The notes below the pieces were generated by a model. It had not been told where the DNA came from. It saw only the letters and a program-made list of their open reading frames with translations, and searched no databases. A stretch of 64,000 bases of DNA from Mucilaginibacter_A sp964251965. GTDB lineage: Bacteria; Bacteroidota; Bacteroidia; Sphingobacteriales; Sphingobacteriaceae. The stretch covers positions 348,363-412,362 of the forward strand of contig CAXULQ010000003.1 in assembly GCA_964251965.1 (NCBI GenBank). Direction: 5' to 3'. Numbering within the stretch: the stretch's first letter is position 1; each line of letters opens with the position of its first letter. Position numbers and translations under genes: made by a program. Shown in pieces: positions 34,101 through 42,864 of the stretch.

Positions 34101-37100
34101 TATTACGGGTAACGGTGCTACGGTTACGGTTAGGGTAAAAGGGTTTCCCGGACAATTATTGTTGATTGGGGTGATGATATAAGTAACCGTTCCATTATTA
34201 TTTGGATCAGAATTGACAAGCAGGTTATTAATATCACCAGAACCATTGGTAGTGTTCCCCGAGATATTAGGTGTTGCAGAAGAAACCCAGGTAAAAGAAG
34301 TATTGGCCTGACGGGCAGTTGGGTGATAACTAAAAGTTGTTCCCGTACAGATCGTTTGGCTGGAAGCACTGGTAACTGTATTGGTATTCTGCAGATTAAC
34401 AGTGATCGTTACCGCGCTGCTGATGTTTTGCTGTGCGCCGCTGCAAAGTGTGGTACTAACAATCCTGCGGAACTTTGTAGTTGCAGTTAAGCTGCCCGGT
34501 TGATAATTGCTGCTTGCGGCGCCGTTGATGTTCGTCCACGTTGTGCCGTTGTTGATGCTTTGCTGCCATTGGTAAAGGTAATTGCCATCGGCACCGGCAG
34601 GCGTGCTTCCGTTAAGTAAAGTAGGTGTGGTATTGTAACAGATTAACTGATCGGCAGTAATGGAATTAGCTGTTAGCGCAGGTTGTACAATTACTTCAAC
34701 ACTGTTGCTGGTGTTAACGCAAGGGCCAGAAGTTACAATCCGCCTAAAATAAGTGGATGCAGTTAACGTAACAGAAAGGTTGCGGTTTGTTTGCCCGCTG
34801 ATGGCCGTCCAGGTTGCATTATCGGTACTGCTTTCCCAACGGTAAACAAAGTTCCCGGTTCCGCCTGTTGGCTGGCTGCCTAAAATTGTAGCTGTTTGTC
34901 CGAAGCAGATAGCCGGGTTGGCAAAGCTGATCGTGTTGGTCAGATCCTGCAGATCAGTAATAACCACATCATCCAAAGTAGAAGCACACAAACCATTGCT
35001 GCTGATCGTCCATCGGAAAGTATATTGCTGGCCTCCCTGCAAACCGTTAACAGTAGTGTTGTATTGTGTTTCATCTGCAAAAGCCACACCTGCTTGTCCT
35101 GAAGTTAGAGTCCATCTTCCGGTAAAAGGGGCTGGATTATTTCCTTTCAACATAAAATTTCCGGCAGCGCATATTTGCTCGTCGATGCCTGCATTTGCTT
35201 GTATCGGCTGAGGTTGAACAGTAACGGTTACAGTAACCGGTGTGCCTTCGCAGCCGGAAGGCCCAATCGGCGTAATGGTATAAGTTGCCGTGCCGGAAGC
35301 CGTGGTACTGTTGTTCAAAACATCATCAATACGGCTGGCATAAACCGGTTGCTGGTTGTTGTTGCCCGAAATACCGTTTGTAGCAGTAGTTGTCCATTTA
35401 AAAACGGTTCCGCTTAAATTGGCGGTAAAGGCAATACCAGTTGGTTGTCCGCTGCAAATGGTATTGGTGGTTGAATTAACGGTGATGACAGGCCGCGGTG
35501 TTACGGTAACGGTGAGGGTAAAAGGATTTCCCGGACAGTTATTGTTGATCGGTGTAATGGTATAAGTAACTGTTCCGTTGCTGCTGGGATCAGAATTTGT
35601 AAGCAAATCATTGATATTGCCGGAACCGCTTGGACTGTTCCCGGTAACAGAAACCGATGCAGAAGAAACCCATGTAAAAGAAGTACCGGGCTGTTGTGCC
35701 GTAGGTGTGTAGTTTAAACTTGTTCCCGTACAAATGTTTTGGGTTGAGGCACTCGTAACGTTATTGGTGTTTCGCGGATTAACAATCACCGTTACAATAT
35801 TACTGCTGTTACCCTGGCCGCCGTTACAAAGTGCGGTGGTTACGATCCTGCGGAACTGTGTTGTAGTGATTAATGCAACAGGCTGATAATTGATAGCGGT
35901 AGCACCATTGATCGTTAGCCAGGTTGCGCCGTTATCGTTGCTGCTTTGCCATTGGTAAAAGAAGTTGCCGTCTGCACCAGTTGGCGTGCTTCCGGTCAAC
36001 GAAGTTGGCGTAGTATTGTAGCAGATGAGTTGATCGGCAGTAACCGTATTGTTGGCGATTGGCGGTTGTACAATAATATAAACCGGCTGACTGGTTTTGG
36101 TACAAGGCCCGGAAGTTACAATCCGCCTAAGATAAATATTTTGAACTGCAGTAAAGGAATAATTTAGTCCGTTCTGCCCGGCGATTGCCGTCCAATTCGT
36201 GTTATCAGTGCTGCTTTCCCAACTGTAAACATAGCTGTTGTTGCCGCCTGTTGGCTGTGCTCCTGCAATGGTAACCGTTTGTCCGTAGCAAACCGCCGGA
36301 CTACCAAAGCTGATGTTATTGGTGAGGTCTTGCAAATCAGAGATCAACACATCGTCAGAATTTACGGCACATTGTGCGGCTCCGGTAATCGTCCAACGGA
36401 AAGTATATTGTTGGCCGGCCTGCAATCCGTTTACTGTCGTATTATATTGTGCAGCATTAGTAAAACTTACACCTGTTTGCCCGGAAACTAAAGTCCATGT
36501 GCCGGAAGAAACACCAGGGTCGTTTCCGTTTAAAACATAGCTCGTTGTGCTGCAAATCTGCTCATCATTACCCGCGTTTGCTTGTACAGGCAAAGGCTGA
36601 ACCGTTACCGTTACGGTTACCGGTGTGCCTTCGCAACCGGAAGGGCTGATCGGCGTAATAATATAAGTTGCAGTACCGGAAGCAGTGGTTGAAGTATTGG
36701 TCAGCACATCATCAACACGGCTGGCATTTACAGCAGCCTGATTGTTGTTGCCATAAATACCGGCGGAAGCAGTGCTCGTCCAACGGAAAGTGGTTCCCAA
36801 TAAATTGGAAGTGAAAGTGATCCCGGTAGGCTGTCCGCTGCAAATCGTGTTGCTGGTTGAATTTACGGTGATGACCGGTAATGGTGTAACGGTAACGGTT
36901 AAAGTGAAAGGCGTTCCCGGACAATTATTGTTAATTGGTGTGATGGTATAAGTAACCGTGCCGTTAGTGTTTGCATTAGAATTGGTCAGTACATCACTAA
37001 TATCGCCCGAACCGCTTGGGCTGTTGCCAGTAACAGAAGCCGATGCAGAAGAAACCCAGGTAAAAGAAGTATTGGCATCCCGTGCCGTTATGTGATAACT

Positions 37101-40100
37101 TAAAGTTGCGCCAGTACAGATCGTCCGGCTGGCATCACTGGTTATCATATTAGTGTTTTGCGGATTTACTGTGATGGTAACCGCATTACTGGTGTTTTGC
37201 TGCGCATTGGTACAAAGTGCTGTAGTTACAACCCGGCGAAATTGTGTGGTTACAGTTAACGCAATTGGTTGATAGTTAATGGTTGTGGCACCGCTGATGG
37301 TGTTCCAGTTGGCACCGTTATCGCTGCTGCTTTGCCATTGGTAACTATAATTGCCATCCGCACCGGCAGGTGTGCTTCCGTTTAATACAGAAGGCACAGT
37401 GTTATAGCAGATCAACTGATCGGCAGAAACGGTATTGGCAGTGATGGCTTGCTGAACAACTACATAAACCGGCTGGCTAATGCTGGAGCAAGGCAAGGAA
37501 GAAACAGTCCTTCTGATATAAATACTTTGCGTTCCGGTAAAGGAATAGTTACGGCTGTTTTGCCCGGCAATGGTTGTCCAGTTAGCGTTATCGGTACTAC
37601 TTTCCCAACTGTAAACATAAGTTCCGTTTCCGCCTGTTGGCTGATCGCCGATTATGCTGATCGTTTGACCGTAACAAACCGCCGGGCTTCCAAAGTTGAT
37701 GTTATTGGTTAAAGGCGATAAATCGTTGATCGATACTTCATCAAAAGTAGGGCCGCAAGGAGCAGCACCGGTGATCGTCCAACGGAAAGTATAAATATTG
37801 CCGGGTTGCAAGCCGTTAACTACGGTATTGTATTGATTGGCATTGGCGAAAGTTACGCCCGTCTGGCCAGACCTTACAGTCCAAGTACCAGTTGAAATCC
37901 CGGGATCATTTCCGTTTAAAGTATAACTGGTAGCAGCACAAATCGGCGCATCCGGCCCGGCGTTGGCAACTACAGGCAACGCTTGTACAGTTATGGTTAC
38001 GGTTGCCGGCGTTCCTTCGCAGCCAGAAGGGCCAATCGGTGTAATGGTATAAGTTGCAGTACCGGTAGTGGTGGCCGAAGAGTTGTTTAAAACATCGGTA
38101 ATACCGATAGCATTAACAGCCGTTTGGTTGTTGTTGCCGGAAATCCCTGCTGTAGCAGTGCTCGTCCAACGAAAAGTGGTGCCCGATAAATTGGAAGTAA
38201 AAGTGATGCCAACCGGTTGTCCGCTGCAAATGGTATTGCTGGTAGAATTTACGGTGATGACAGGGCGCGGCGTTACCGTAATTGTAAGGGTAAAAGAAGT
38301 ACCAGGGCAACCATTGCTAACAGGGGTTATCGTATAGGTAACTGTGCCGTTGTTAACCGGATCAGAATTGGTCAGCACATCGTTAATATCGCCCGAACCG
38401 TTTGTTGTATTTCCGCTGATATTGGTTGTAGCGTTAGAAGTCCAGGTAAACGTACTTCCGGTTATTTGTGCAGTAGGATGGTAGCTAACGCTTGTTCCGG
38501 TACAGATCATACTGGTAGATGAACTGGTAACCGTATTTTTTGGGTTAATCATAATGATTACTTCATCCGAAAGCTGGTCGCACGGAGAAGGATAACCTGT
38601 TATGGCCACCAAATTCAACCGTACTTGCCCGGCATCAACTTCGGTAGAAGTTGGTGTATAAATGGCATTTAAAGTAGTTCTTCCTGGCGAAAATGTTCCG
38701 TTTCCACCTGTCCATTGGTAACTCTGTGGCTGCGGATTGGAAATTGTACCGGCCAGATGTACTACATCAGCAGGGCAAATAGTTTGGTCTGGCCCGGCAT
38801 TTACGGTTGGGGACTGCAAAAAGGTAATATGTTGCGTAGCAGAAGCCGAACCGCAATTATTGGTTTGTGTAGCTGTAACCGTGTAAACGGCAAAATCGGT
38901 AAATACGATCTGCGGATATTTTGAACTGGCGTTTGTTCCGTTTTGGTAACCGTAATTACCGCCGCTTACTGTCCAGCTATAGGTGTTAGGCTGGTCAGTT
39001 GTGGTTCCTGTAAAAATAGTTTGTGTATCACCGGCGTTATTGGCAAAAGTGAGCGTTTGGTTGGTTCCGCAATATTGTTTGTCGGGCGATAAAGTAACCG
39101 TTGGCGTAGTATTTACAATAAGTGTTTGGCTGATGCTGAAAGACCCACAGGATTCTGTACCGATAGATAAAGTAATGGTATAAGTGCCTGGTGCAGAAAA
39201 AGTGAGTTCCGGATGTTGACTGGCTGCTCTTGTATTGTTTACGAAAGCGGCAGCAGCAGGGCCGCTCACAGTCCAATTATAAACATTGTTTAAAGGGTTA
39301 GCGGCACAAGATTGATCAAGAATCGAATTCTCATTCGGTATAACGGTAGTGCCGGTACAAACGGTGCTATTAGGTAAAGAAAACTGCGGTTGTGGCTGTG
39401 CAAAAACACAAATTGTTTGGGTAAAATCATCGGCACCGCAAATTGTATTACTTTGAGATTGAAACCTTAAAGTAATAGTGTGGTTTCCCGGCCTTGTAAA
39501 AGTATAAGTAAAAGCAGTAGTCAGTGTGTAATTGATAAACTGCTCTTCGTATGCGGTTCCTTCATCTATAATCCAAGTGTATAACGCATTATTGTTTTTA
39601 CAATCCTGACTGGAAGCATCTTTGCCGGGATCAGACGTATTGTTAAAAACCACAGGCACGTTTAAACAAGCAGTTTGATGGTCTGTAGTAAAACCGTTGG
39701 TTGGCTGCGTTATTACTTGTGCATAAGTAGTTAGCGGAGAAGTAAGACTTCCGCAAATTAAACTGCTCACTAATGCATCTACCTGAAAACTATTAATGTG
39801 GCCGTTACTGGTAGTACCGCAAGAAGTCCGCGTATATGGATGCGAAAGGTTTCCTCCATTTGCCAATAAATCGCATAAAGTATATTGTGATGAAGTACCG
39901 TCGCCCCAGTTTACGGTGTATAAATCACCAGGGTAATTGTTTCGGATAGCAGATGTTGCGATGGTATAAATTAGAACGCCCTGCCCGTTACTTCCTAAAC
40001 AAACAGGTTCGCCGCTTGTGCTGCCAAAATTACTGCTGATCCTGTTGTTTATTAGTTGAAATTCTTTTGTACCTTCAACACCATTGCTGTTAACAGCTTT

Positions 40101-40730
40101 AACAAAAATGGTATAATTAACTTTTGCGGCATTAAAAGTAGCATTTTGGGTAGCTGGGTTAAAAGTTAAATTTCCGCTGCCAGTTTGGTTTATTTCATCA
40201 AAAACACTCGCAGTAACGGTTGTATTACTGGTAGAGTTATTAGTAAATGAATAACTGTTGGGGTTACCAGAACAACTGCCAAAAACATCAGGATACATGG
40301 TGTTAATAACAGGTGCAGTTATGCTTGCCAAAACCGGCGTTCCGGTAACAATGTTTATGCTTGCGGTAGTAGAAGTAACGGGTGCATCAGACGATGTAAT
40401 GGACAGATTATAACTTCCCGGCACTAAACCAGTCGGTATCGTGCCATTAACAAAAGTTGCGTAAAAGCTTGTAAAAGAACCAATGAGTGTATTTGGCGTT
40501 CCACCAGGAACAGAGGATATATAAAGTTTAAAAACATTATCTGGTTTAATACAGCCACCAGTTGTACCGATATTAAACGGCACAGCAATGCTTGAACCAG
40601 GCGCATAAGGCCCGGCATCTACCGTACCGATTGTTAAAGTTTGTGCTTTTAAAAGGAATGGGCAAAGCGTGAGGAACGCAATAAAAAATATTACTTTTTG
40701 CAGATTACAGTAAAAGTGTTTCATCCTCAT
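31146..40730 (-). CDS. Giant T9SS-secreted repetitive adhesin (gliding motility-associated C-terminal domain)
   Basis: A 3194-residue surface protein. Signal peptide ends near LLKAQ (IFFIAFLTLCPFLLKAQ). The first ~900 residues hold PKD/Ig-like modules. Residues about 720-2560 consist of four successive superrepeats of about 460 residues. Each contains an ICTGTS–TYTITP module, an ICSGQP module, an NAGxDEQIC module, an FxNPAVCYGQT module and a QLICYNT module. At least five PKD domains follow, with YNWDFGDGGSSTLANPQHTF as an example. The C-terminus, starting LFVPNAFMPTSRFNELVTFK and containing RIFNKWGQVIWETT, is the type B sorting domain recognised by the type IX secretion system. A role in adhesion or gliding is inferred; the ligand is unknown. 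Several dispersed words lie inside. Confidence 0.92.
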   Translation of the reverse strand: MRMKHFYCNLQKVIFFIAFLTLCPFLLKAQTLTIGTVDAGPYAPGSSIAVPFNIGTTGGCIKPDNVFKLYISSVPGGTPNTLIGSFTSFYATFVNGTIPTGLVPGSYNLSITSSDAPVTSTTASINIVTGTPVLASITAPVINTMYPDVFGSCSGNPNSYSFTNNSTSNTTVTASVFDEINQTGSGNLTFNPATQNATFNAAKVNYTIFVKAVNSNGVEGTKEFQLINNRISSNFGSTSGEPVCLGSNGQGVLIYTIATSAIRNNYPGDLYTVNWGDGTSSQYTLCDLLANGGNLSHPYTRTSCGTTSNGHINSFQVDALVSSLICGSLTSPLTTYAQVITQPTNGFTTDHQTACLNVPVVFNNTSDPGKDASSQDCKNNNALYTWIIDEGTAYEEQFINYTLTTAFTYTFTRPGNHTITLRFQSQSNTICGADDFTQTICVFAQPQPQFSLPNSTVCTGTTVIPNENSILDQSCAANPLNNVYNWTVSGPAAAAFVNNTRAASQHPELTFSAPGTYTITLSIGTESCGSFSISQTLIVNTTPTVTLSPDKQYCGTNQTLTFANNAGDTQTIFTGTTTDQPNTYSWTVSGGNYGYQNGTNASSKYPQIVFTDFAVYTVTATQTNNCGSASATQHITFLQSPTVNAGPDQTICPADVVHLAGTISNPQPQSYQWTGGNGTFSPGRTTLNAIYTPTSTEVDAGQVRLNLVAITGYPSPCDQLSDEVIIMINPKNTVTSSSTSMICTGTSVSYHPTAQITGSTFTWTSNATTNISGNTTNGSGDINDVLTNSDPVNNGTVTYTITPVSNGCPGTSFTLTITVTPRPVITVNSTSNTICSGQPVGITFTSNLSGTTFRWTSTATAGISGNNNQTAVNAIGITDVLNNSSATTTGTATYTITPIGPSGCEGTPATVTITVQALPVVANAGPDAPICAATSYTLNGNDPGISTGTWTVRSGQTGVTFANANQYNTVVNGLQPGNIYTFRWTITGAAPCGPTFDEVSINDLSPLTNNINFGSPAVCYGQTISIIGDQPTGGNGTYVYSWESSTDNANWTTIAGQNSRNYSFTGTQSIYIRRTVSSLPCSSISQPVYVVVQQAITANTVSADQLICYNTVPSVLNGSTPAGADGNYSYQWQSSSDNGANWNTISGATTINYQPIALTVTTQFRRVVTTALCTNAQQNTSNAVTITVNPQNTNMITSDASRTICTGATLSYHITARDANTSFTWVSSASASVTGNSPSGSGDISDVLTNSNANTNGTVTYTITPINNNCPGTPFTLTVTVTPLPVITVNSTSNTICSGQPTGITFTSNLLGTTFRWTSTASAGIYGNNNQAAVNASRVDDVLTNTSTTASGTATYIITPISPSGCEGTPVTVTVTVQPLPVQANAGNDEQICSTTSYVLNGNDPGVSSGTWTLVSGQTGVSFTNAAQYNTTVNGLQAGQQYTFRWTITGAAQCAVNSDDVLISDLQDLTNNISFGSPAVCYGQTVTIAGAQPTGGNNSYVYSWESSTDNTNWTAIAGQNGLNYSFTAVQNIYLRRIVTSGPCTKTSQPVYIIVQPPIANNTVTADQLICYNTTPTSLTGSTPTGADGNFFYQWQSSNDNGATWLTINGATAINYQPVALITTTQFRRIVTTALCNGGQGNSSNIVTVIVNPRNTNNVTSASTQNICTGTSLNYTPTAQQPGTSFTWVSSASVSVTGNSPSGSGNINDLLTNSDPSSNGTVTYTITPINNNCPGNPFTLTVTVTPRPVITVNSTTNTICSGQPTGIAFTANLSGTVFKWTTTATNGISGNNNQQPVYASRIDDVLNNSTTASGTATYTITPIGPSGCEGTPVTVTVTVQPQPIQANAGIDEQICAAGNFMLKGNNPAPFTGRWTLTSGQAGVAFADETQYNTTVNGLQGGQQYTFRWTISSNGLCASTLDDVVITDLQDLTNTISFANPAICFGQTATILGSQPTGGTGNFVYRWESSTDNATWTAISGQTNRNLSVTLTASTYFRRIVTSGPCVNTSNSVEVIVQPALTANSITADQLICYNTTPTLLNGSTPAGADGNYLYQWQQSINNGTTWTNINGAASSNYQPGSLTATTKFRRIVSTTLCSGAQQNISSAVTITVNLQNTNTVTSASSQTICTGTTFSYHPTARQANTSFTWVSSATPNISGNTTNGSGDINNLLVNSDPNNNGTVTYIITPINNNCPGNPFTLTVTVAPLPVITLTSTGKQICNGNPTGIAFTTNIPGTLLKWTFDPVQGVYGSNNQYPVIATRIDDIITTDLTTAATIVYHITPISANGCVGTTVDATVTVLPQPVTANAGADEAICNSPNYTLKGNNPAPSTGNWTLTSGQAGVGFAEATKYNTAVSGLLPGQNYTFRWTITSTGGCSASIDDVVISDLKDLSNNISFANPAVCYGQTITITGDQPTDGNGSFVYSWESSSDNSTWTVISGQTNQNLSFIGTQNIYVRRIVTSGPCTKISQQLYIIVQPPITNNVIGSDQQVCYNDVPNSLNGSTPAGADGNYIYQWQKSDDNGTTWFNIPAANAISYQAINLTVTTQFRRVVTSVLCNGAQQSISNSVTLTVNPLVNPTYTYTGDIGCIPYVLNANNIKATAAAGNAAYTWYADGVQFGVGLTFPGYTIKTDNSQVVIKLVVTSKYGCPDASFSHTFSTIKEVIAGFSQDQAKGCGPLTVTFNNTSSPQSQATYSWNFGNGSTSTLANPAPVTFLARADGKDTTYNVTLKALTACGIRTATSTVTVRPKPTSIFTPDRTVGCSPFTVNLNNTSPGTNNTYTFDFGDGQTLVTTDNQVVSHTYTTVSARSYIIKMTAKNECGSSTTQYTVRVSPNTVLPQLVVNGDQKAGCAPWTVNFYNNTKGGNYFTYDFGDGTIVNTLTAPEVVTHTFLKDGIYNVKLTATNGCSDTSAYQSVTVFAQPVVSFTSDAKNACSLLTVNFKNQTPGNNTYNWDFGDGGSSTLANPQHTFTARTNPFTVTLIAKNALGCADTMVKKDYIRVTLPPKAAFAARPDSVIVYPNYSFRFADNSTNNPILWKWSFGDGAGASKQNPEHTYRDTGIYKVKLIVYNLQGCADTVTHNVQITGTPGQLFVPNAFMPTSRFNELVTFKVKGSGLKTWRMRIFNKWGQVIWETTKLTGRGEPAEGWDGMMNGAPAPQGVYIWQIEGTYLNGNEWTGMSYNNGPPNRQGVIHLIK
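33000..38540 (-). repeat. About four 1.38-kb direct superrepeats inside the adhesin gene
   Basis: The landmark CCGCTGCAAAT-type site (encoding ICSGQP) recurs near 38218, 36834, 35448 and, as a variant, 34070, a spacing of 1378-1386 bases. Neighbouring landmarks (NAGxDEQIC, YNTxP) keep the same spacing. The copies are diverged, not identical, but long enough for recombination that changes copy number. Confidence 0.85.
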
Positions 40731-41117
40731 CAGCTAAAAAGACCGAATCAGTTTTTACGCTTTTTAACAGTTGTGGTTTCATATATAAATTCTACAATTA
40801 CGACATAAACTTATACCGGTAACATAAAAATTACCAATGATTTTTAGGTGATAAAAGAAGCATCAGCCTGATTTACAATTTATTGTAAGGAAATTAAAAA
40901 TTGCAGCAGGCGAGTGCAGGATGCTGGTTTATGATATTTTCTACAATTTGTTCCCTGATTATAAACCCAGTTCTGCGGTAGCTTTAATTGATTGATATAT
41001 TGAAAGTTTTTAAAATAACTTCAGCAATGATGTTGGCTTGATTCAATAAAACAAGACGGGTAAAACAGCAGGACCGAAAAAAGTACGCAAACAGGCACTA
41101 TCAATAAAAACAGATTC
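40731..41117. other. 387-bp divergent intergenic region
   Basis: It carries the promoters of the adhesin (minus) and the GH28 gene (plus). It contains an exact dispersed word at 40852-40860 and a sibling TAAAAACAG at 41105-41113. No riboswitch or palindromic operator was recognised. Confidence 0.5.
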
Positions 41118-42566
41118 ATGAATTATTGTCCAACTCAATTTTTTGCCAGTAAAAGAAGCATTGTTTTTATCTTTTTATCGTTGCTGCTGCTTGCCGGACA
41201 GCTGGTTTTTGCGGTTGATCCAAGTTGGGTTGCAAAAGTTGGCGCGCACACTTCTCCCACAAATAAAACAGAATTTAAAGTAAATACTTCGGGCGATAGT
41301 ACAACTTTAAATACCAAAGAAATCCAAAAAACTATTGATGCCTGTGCAGCAAAAGGCGGCGGTGTGGTAACTTTTGCTGCTGGGAAATACCTTACTGGTT
41401 CCATCTTTCTAAAAAAAGACGTTCAGTTGCGGTTGGACAAAGGCGTGGAGTTGAAGGGAAGTCAGGATATAAAAGATTACCCGGAAATTGATACGCGTAT
41501 TGCCGGTATCGAAATGAAATGGCCGGCAGCTTTAATCAATGTGATTGATCAGCAGCAGGTTAGTATAACCGGAAAAGGGTTGATTAACGCACAAGGCAAA
41601 GTTTTTTGGGATTATTACTGGAATTTAAGGAAGGATTACGATGCCAAAGGTTTGCGCTGGATTGTGGATTACGATGCCAAACGGCCGCGCACTTTGCTCG
41701 TTTCCAATTCTTCGGATGTTACCGTAAAAGGCATTACGTTGCAACAGGCCGGTTTTTGGACTGTACAGCTTTTATACTCCAAAAATGTAACCGTTGATGG
41801 CATTACGATACGGAATAATGTGGGCGGGCATGGCCCTTCTACCGATGGAATTGATGTGGATTCCTCTTCCTGGATCCTGCTTCAAAATTGTGATATTGAT
41901 TGTAACGATGATGATTTCTGTTTAAAAGCTGGCCGCGATTGGGACGGTTTGCGTGTAAACCGGCCAACAGAATACGTCGTGATCCGAAATTGTGTTGCCC
42001 GAAAAGGTGCAGGATTATTAACGTTGGGCAGCGAAACTTCTGGCGGCATTCGTCATGTTTTGGCAACTAATCTTATCGGAAACGGAACCAGCAATGGCTT
42101 AAACCTCAAATCCGCTACAACCCGCGGCGGCACATTAGAAGATATTCATTTTGAAAACATCACCATGAACGGTGTTGGAACGGCGGTGCAAATCACCATG
42201 AATTGGAACCCCAGCTACAGTTATTCCAAACTGCCCGATGGTTATACCGAGCAAACTTTGCCGCCGCACTGGAAAAAAATGCTGACGAAAGTAGAACCGG
42301 CATCCAAAGGAATCCCTCATTTTAAAGATATTTTTTTAGAAAACGTAAAAGTTACCGATGCGAAAAAAGCTATCAACGCAATTGGTTTGCAGGAATCGGA
42401 ACTCGTCAACTTCAACCTAAAAAATGTAACGATAACAGCAGTAACGGCCGGAGATGTGGAGTTTGCGCAAGGCTGGAAGTTTGATCGGGTTGACATTCAA
42501 GCAAAAGATAATTCTAAGTTAGGTGTTAAAAGTTCTTCTAATATGAACATTGCAATGGTTAAATAA
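41118..42566 (+). CDS. GH28 polygalacturonase / rhamnogalacturonase-like hydrolase
   Basis: A 482-residue secreted beta-helix enzyme. Signal peptide IFLSLLLLAGQLVFA; mature start near VDPSWVAKVG. The pectate-lyase-3/GH28 helix follows, with IDACAAKGGGVVTFAAGKYL at the first turn. The catalytic region is STDGIDVDSS and CNDDDFCLKAGRD, equivalent to the NTDG and DD motifs, with GSETSGGI in place of GHG. It hydrolyses alpha-1,4 bonds of galacturonan or the backbone of rhamnogalacturonan; exo or endo mode cannot be told. It is the first of five pectin-related genes. The dispersed word at 41150-41158 lies in the signal-peptide codons (ASKRSI). Confidence 0.9.
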   Translation: MNYCPTQFFASKRSIVFIFLSLLLLAGQLVFAVDPSWVAKVGAHTSPTNKTEFKVNTSGDSTTLNTKEIQKTIDACAAKGGGVVTFAAGKYLTGSIFLKKDVQLRLDKGVELKGSQDIKDYPEIDTRIAGIEMKWPAALINVIDQQQVSITGKGLINAQGKVFWDYYWNLRKDYDAKGLRWIVDYDAKRPRTLLVSNSSDVTVKGITLQQAGFWTVQLLYSKNVTVDGITIRNNVGGHGPSTDGIDVDSSSWILLQNCDIDCNDDDFCLKAGRDWDGLRVNRPTEYVVIRNCVARKGAGLLTLGSETSGGIRHVLATNLIGNGTSNGLNLKSATTRGGTLEDIHFENITMNGVGTAVQITMNWNPSYSYSKLPDGYTEQTLPPHWKKMLTKVEPASKGIPHFKDIFLENVKVTDAKKAINAIGLQESELVNFNLKNVTITAVTAGDVEFAQGWKFDRVDIQAKDNSKLGVKSSSNMNIAMVK

Positions 42567-42579
42567 TTTAGAAGGATCG

Positions 42580-42850
42580 ATGAAAATACGGCTACAAAAA
42601 CTTTGGTTTATCGCTTTGCTGCTTGCTTCTTTTAGCAAGGTAAATTCTCAAAGTTTGCCTTCAATACAAGTTGATCTGAATAAAACCATCGCCCCGAAGC
42701 ATTGGGTACGCATCTTTCTATCGTTAACTTTTTCATCGCTTTTAAAGTCTGCTACAGGCTTTCCCCATTGAAGGAGGTTAGTGGGATCACCTAATATTTG
42801 ATTGTTATAAAAAAGTAAGTTGTATGAAATAAGGTTTAAATAATTACAAA
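42580..42850 (+). pseudogene. Scar of a secreted glycosidase gene joined to inverted foreign segment
   Basis: From ATG 42580 the product has a perfect signal peptide (LWFIALLLASFSKVNSQS) followed by IQVDLNKTIAPK, like the mature start of some Bacteroidota glycoside hydrolases. It then loses protein character at about 42698 and stops at 42771. Beyond that point the opposite strand has protein-like sequence, ILGDPTNLLQWGKPVADFKS, read from about 42800 down to 42700. The simplest view is that most of a hydrolase gene was deleted and an inverted piece of another gene joined. The gene families of both pieces are not secured. The dispersed word at 42626-42634 is in the signal peptide. Confidence 0.55.
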
Positions 42851-42864
42851 TAAAAATATCATCA

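Noticed and set aside
34000..38500. CRISPR array or tandem satellite
   Set aside because: The repeats are 1.38 kb, in frame and diverged, and encode Ig/PKD-like modules of one adhesin.
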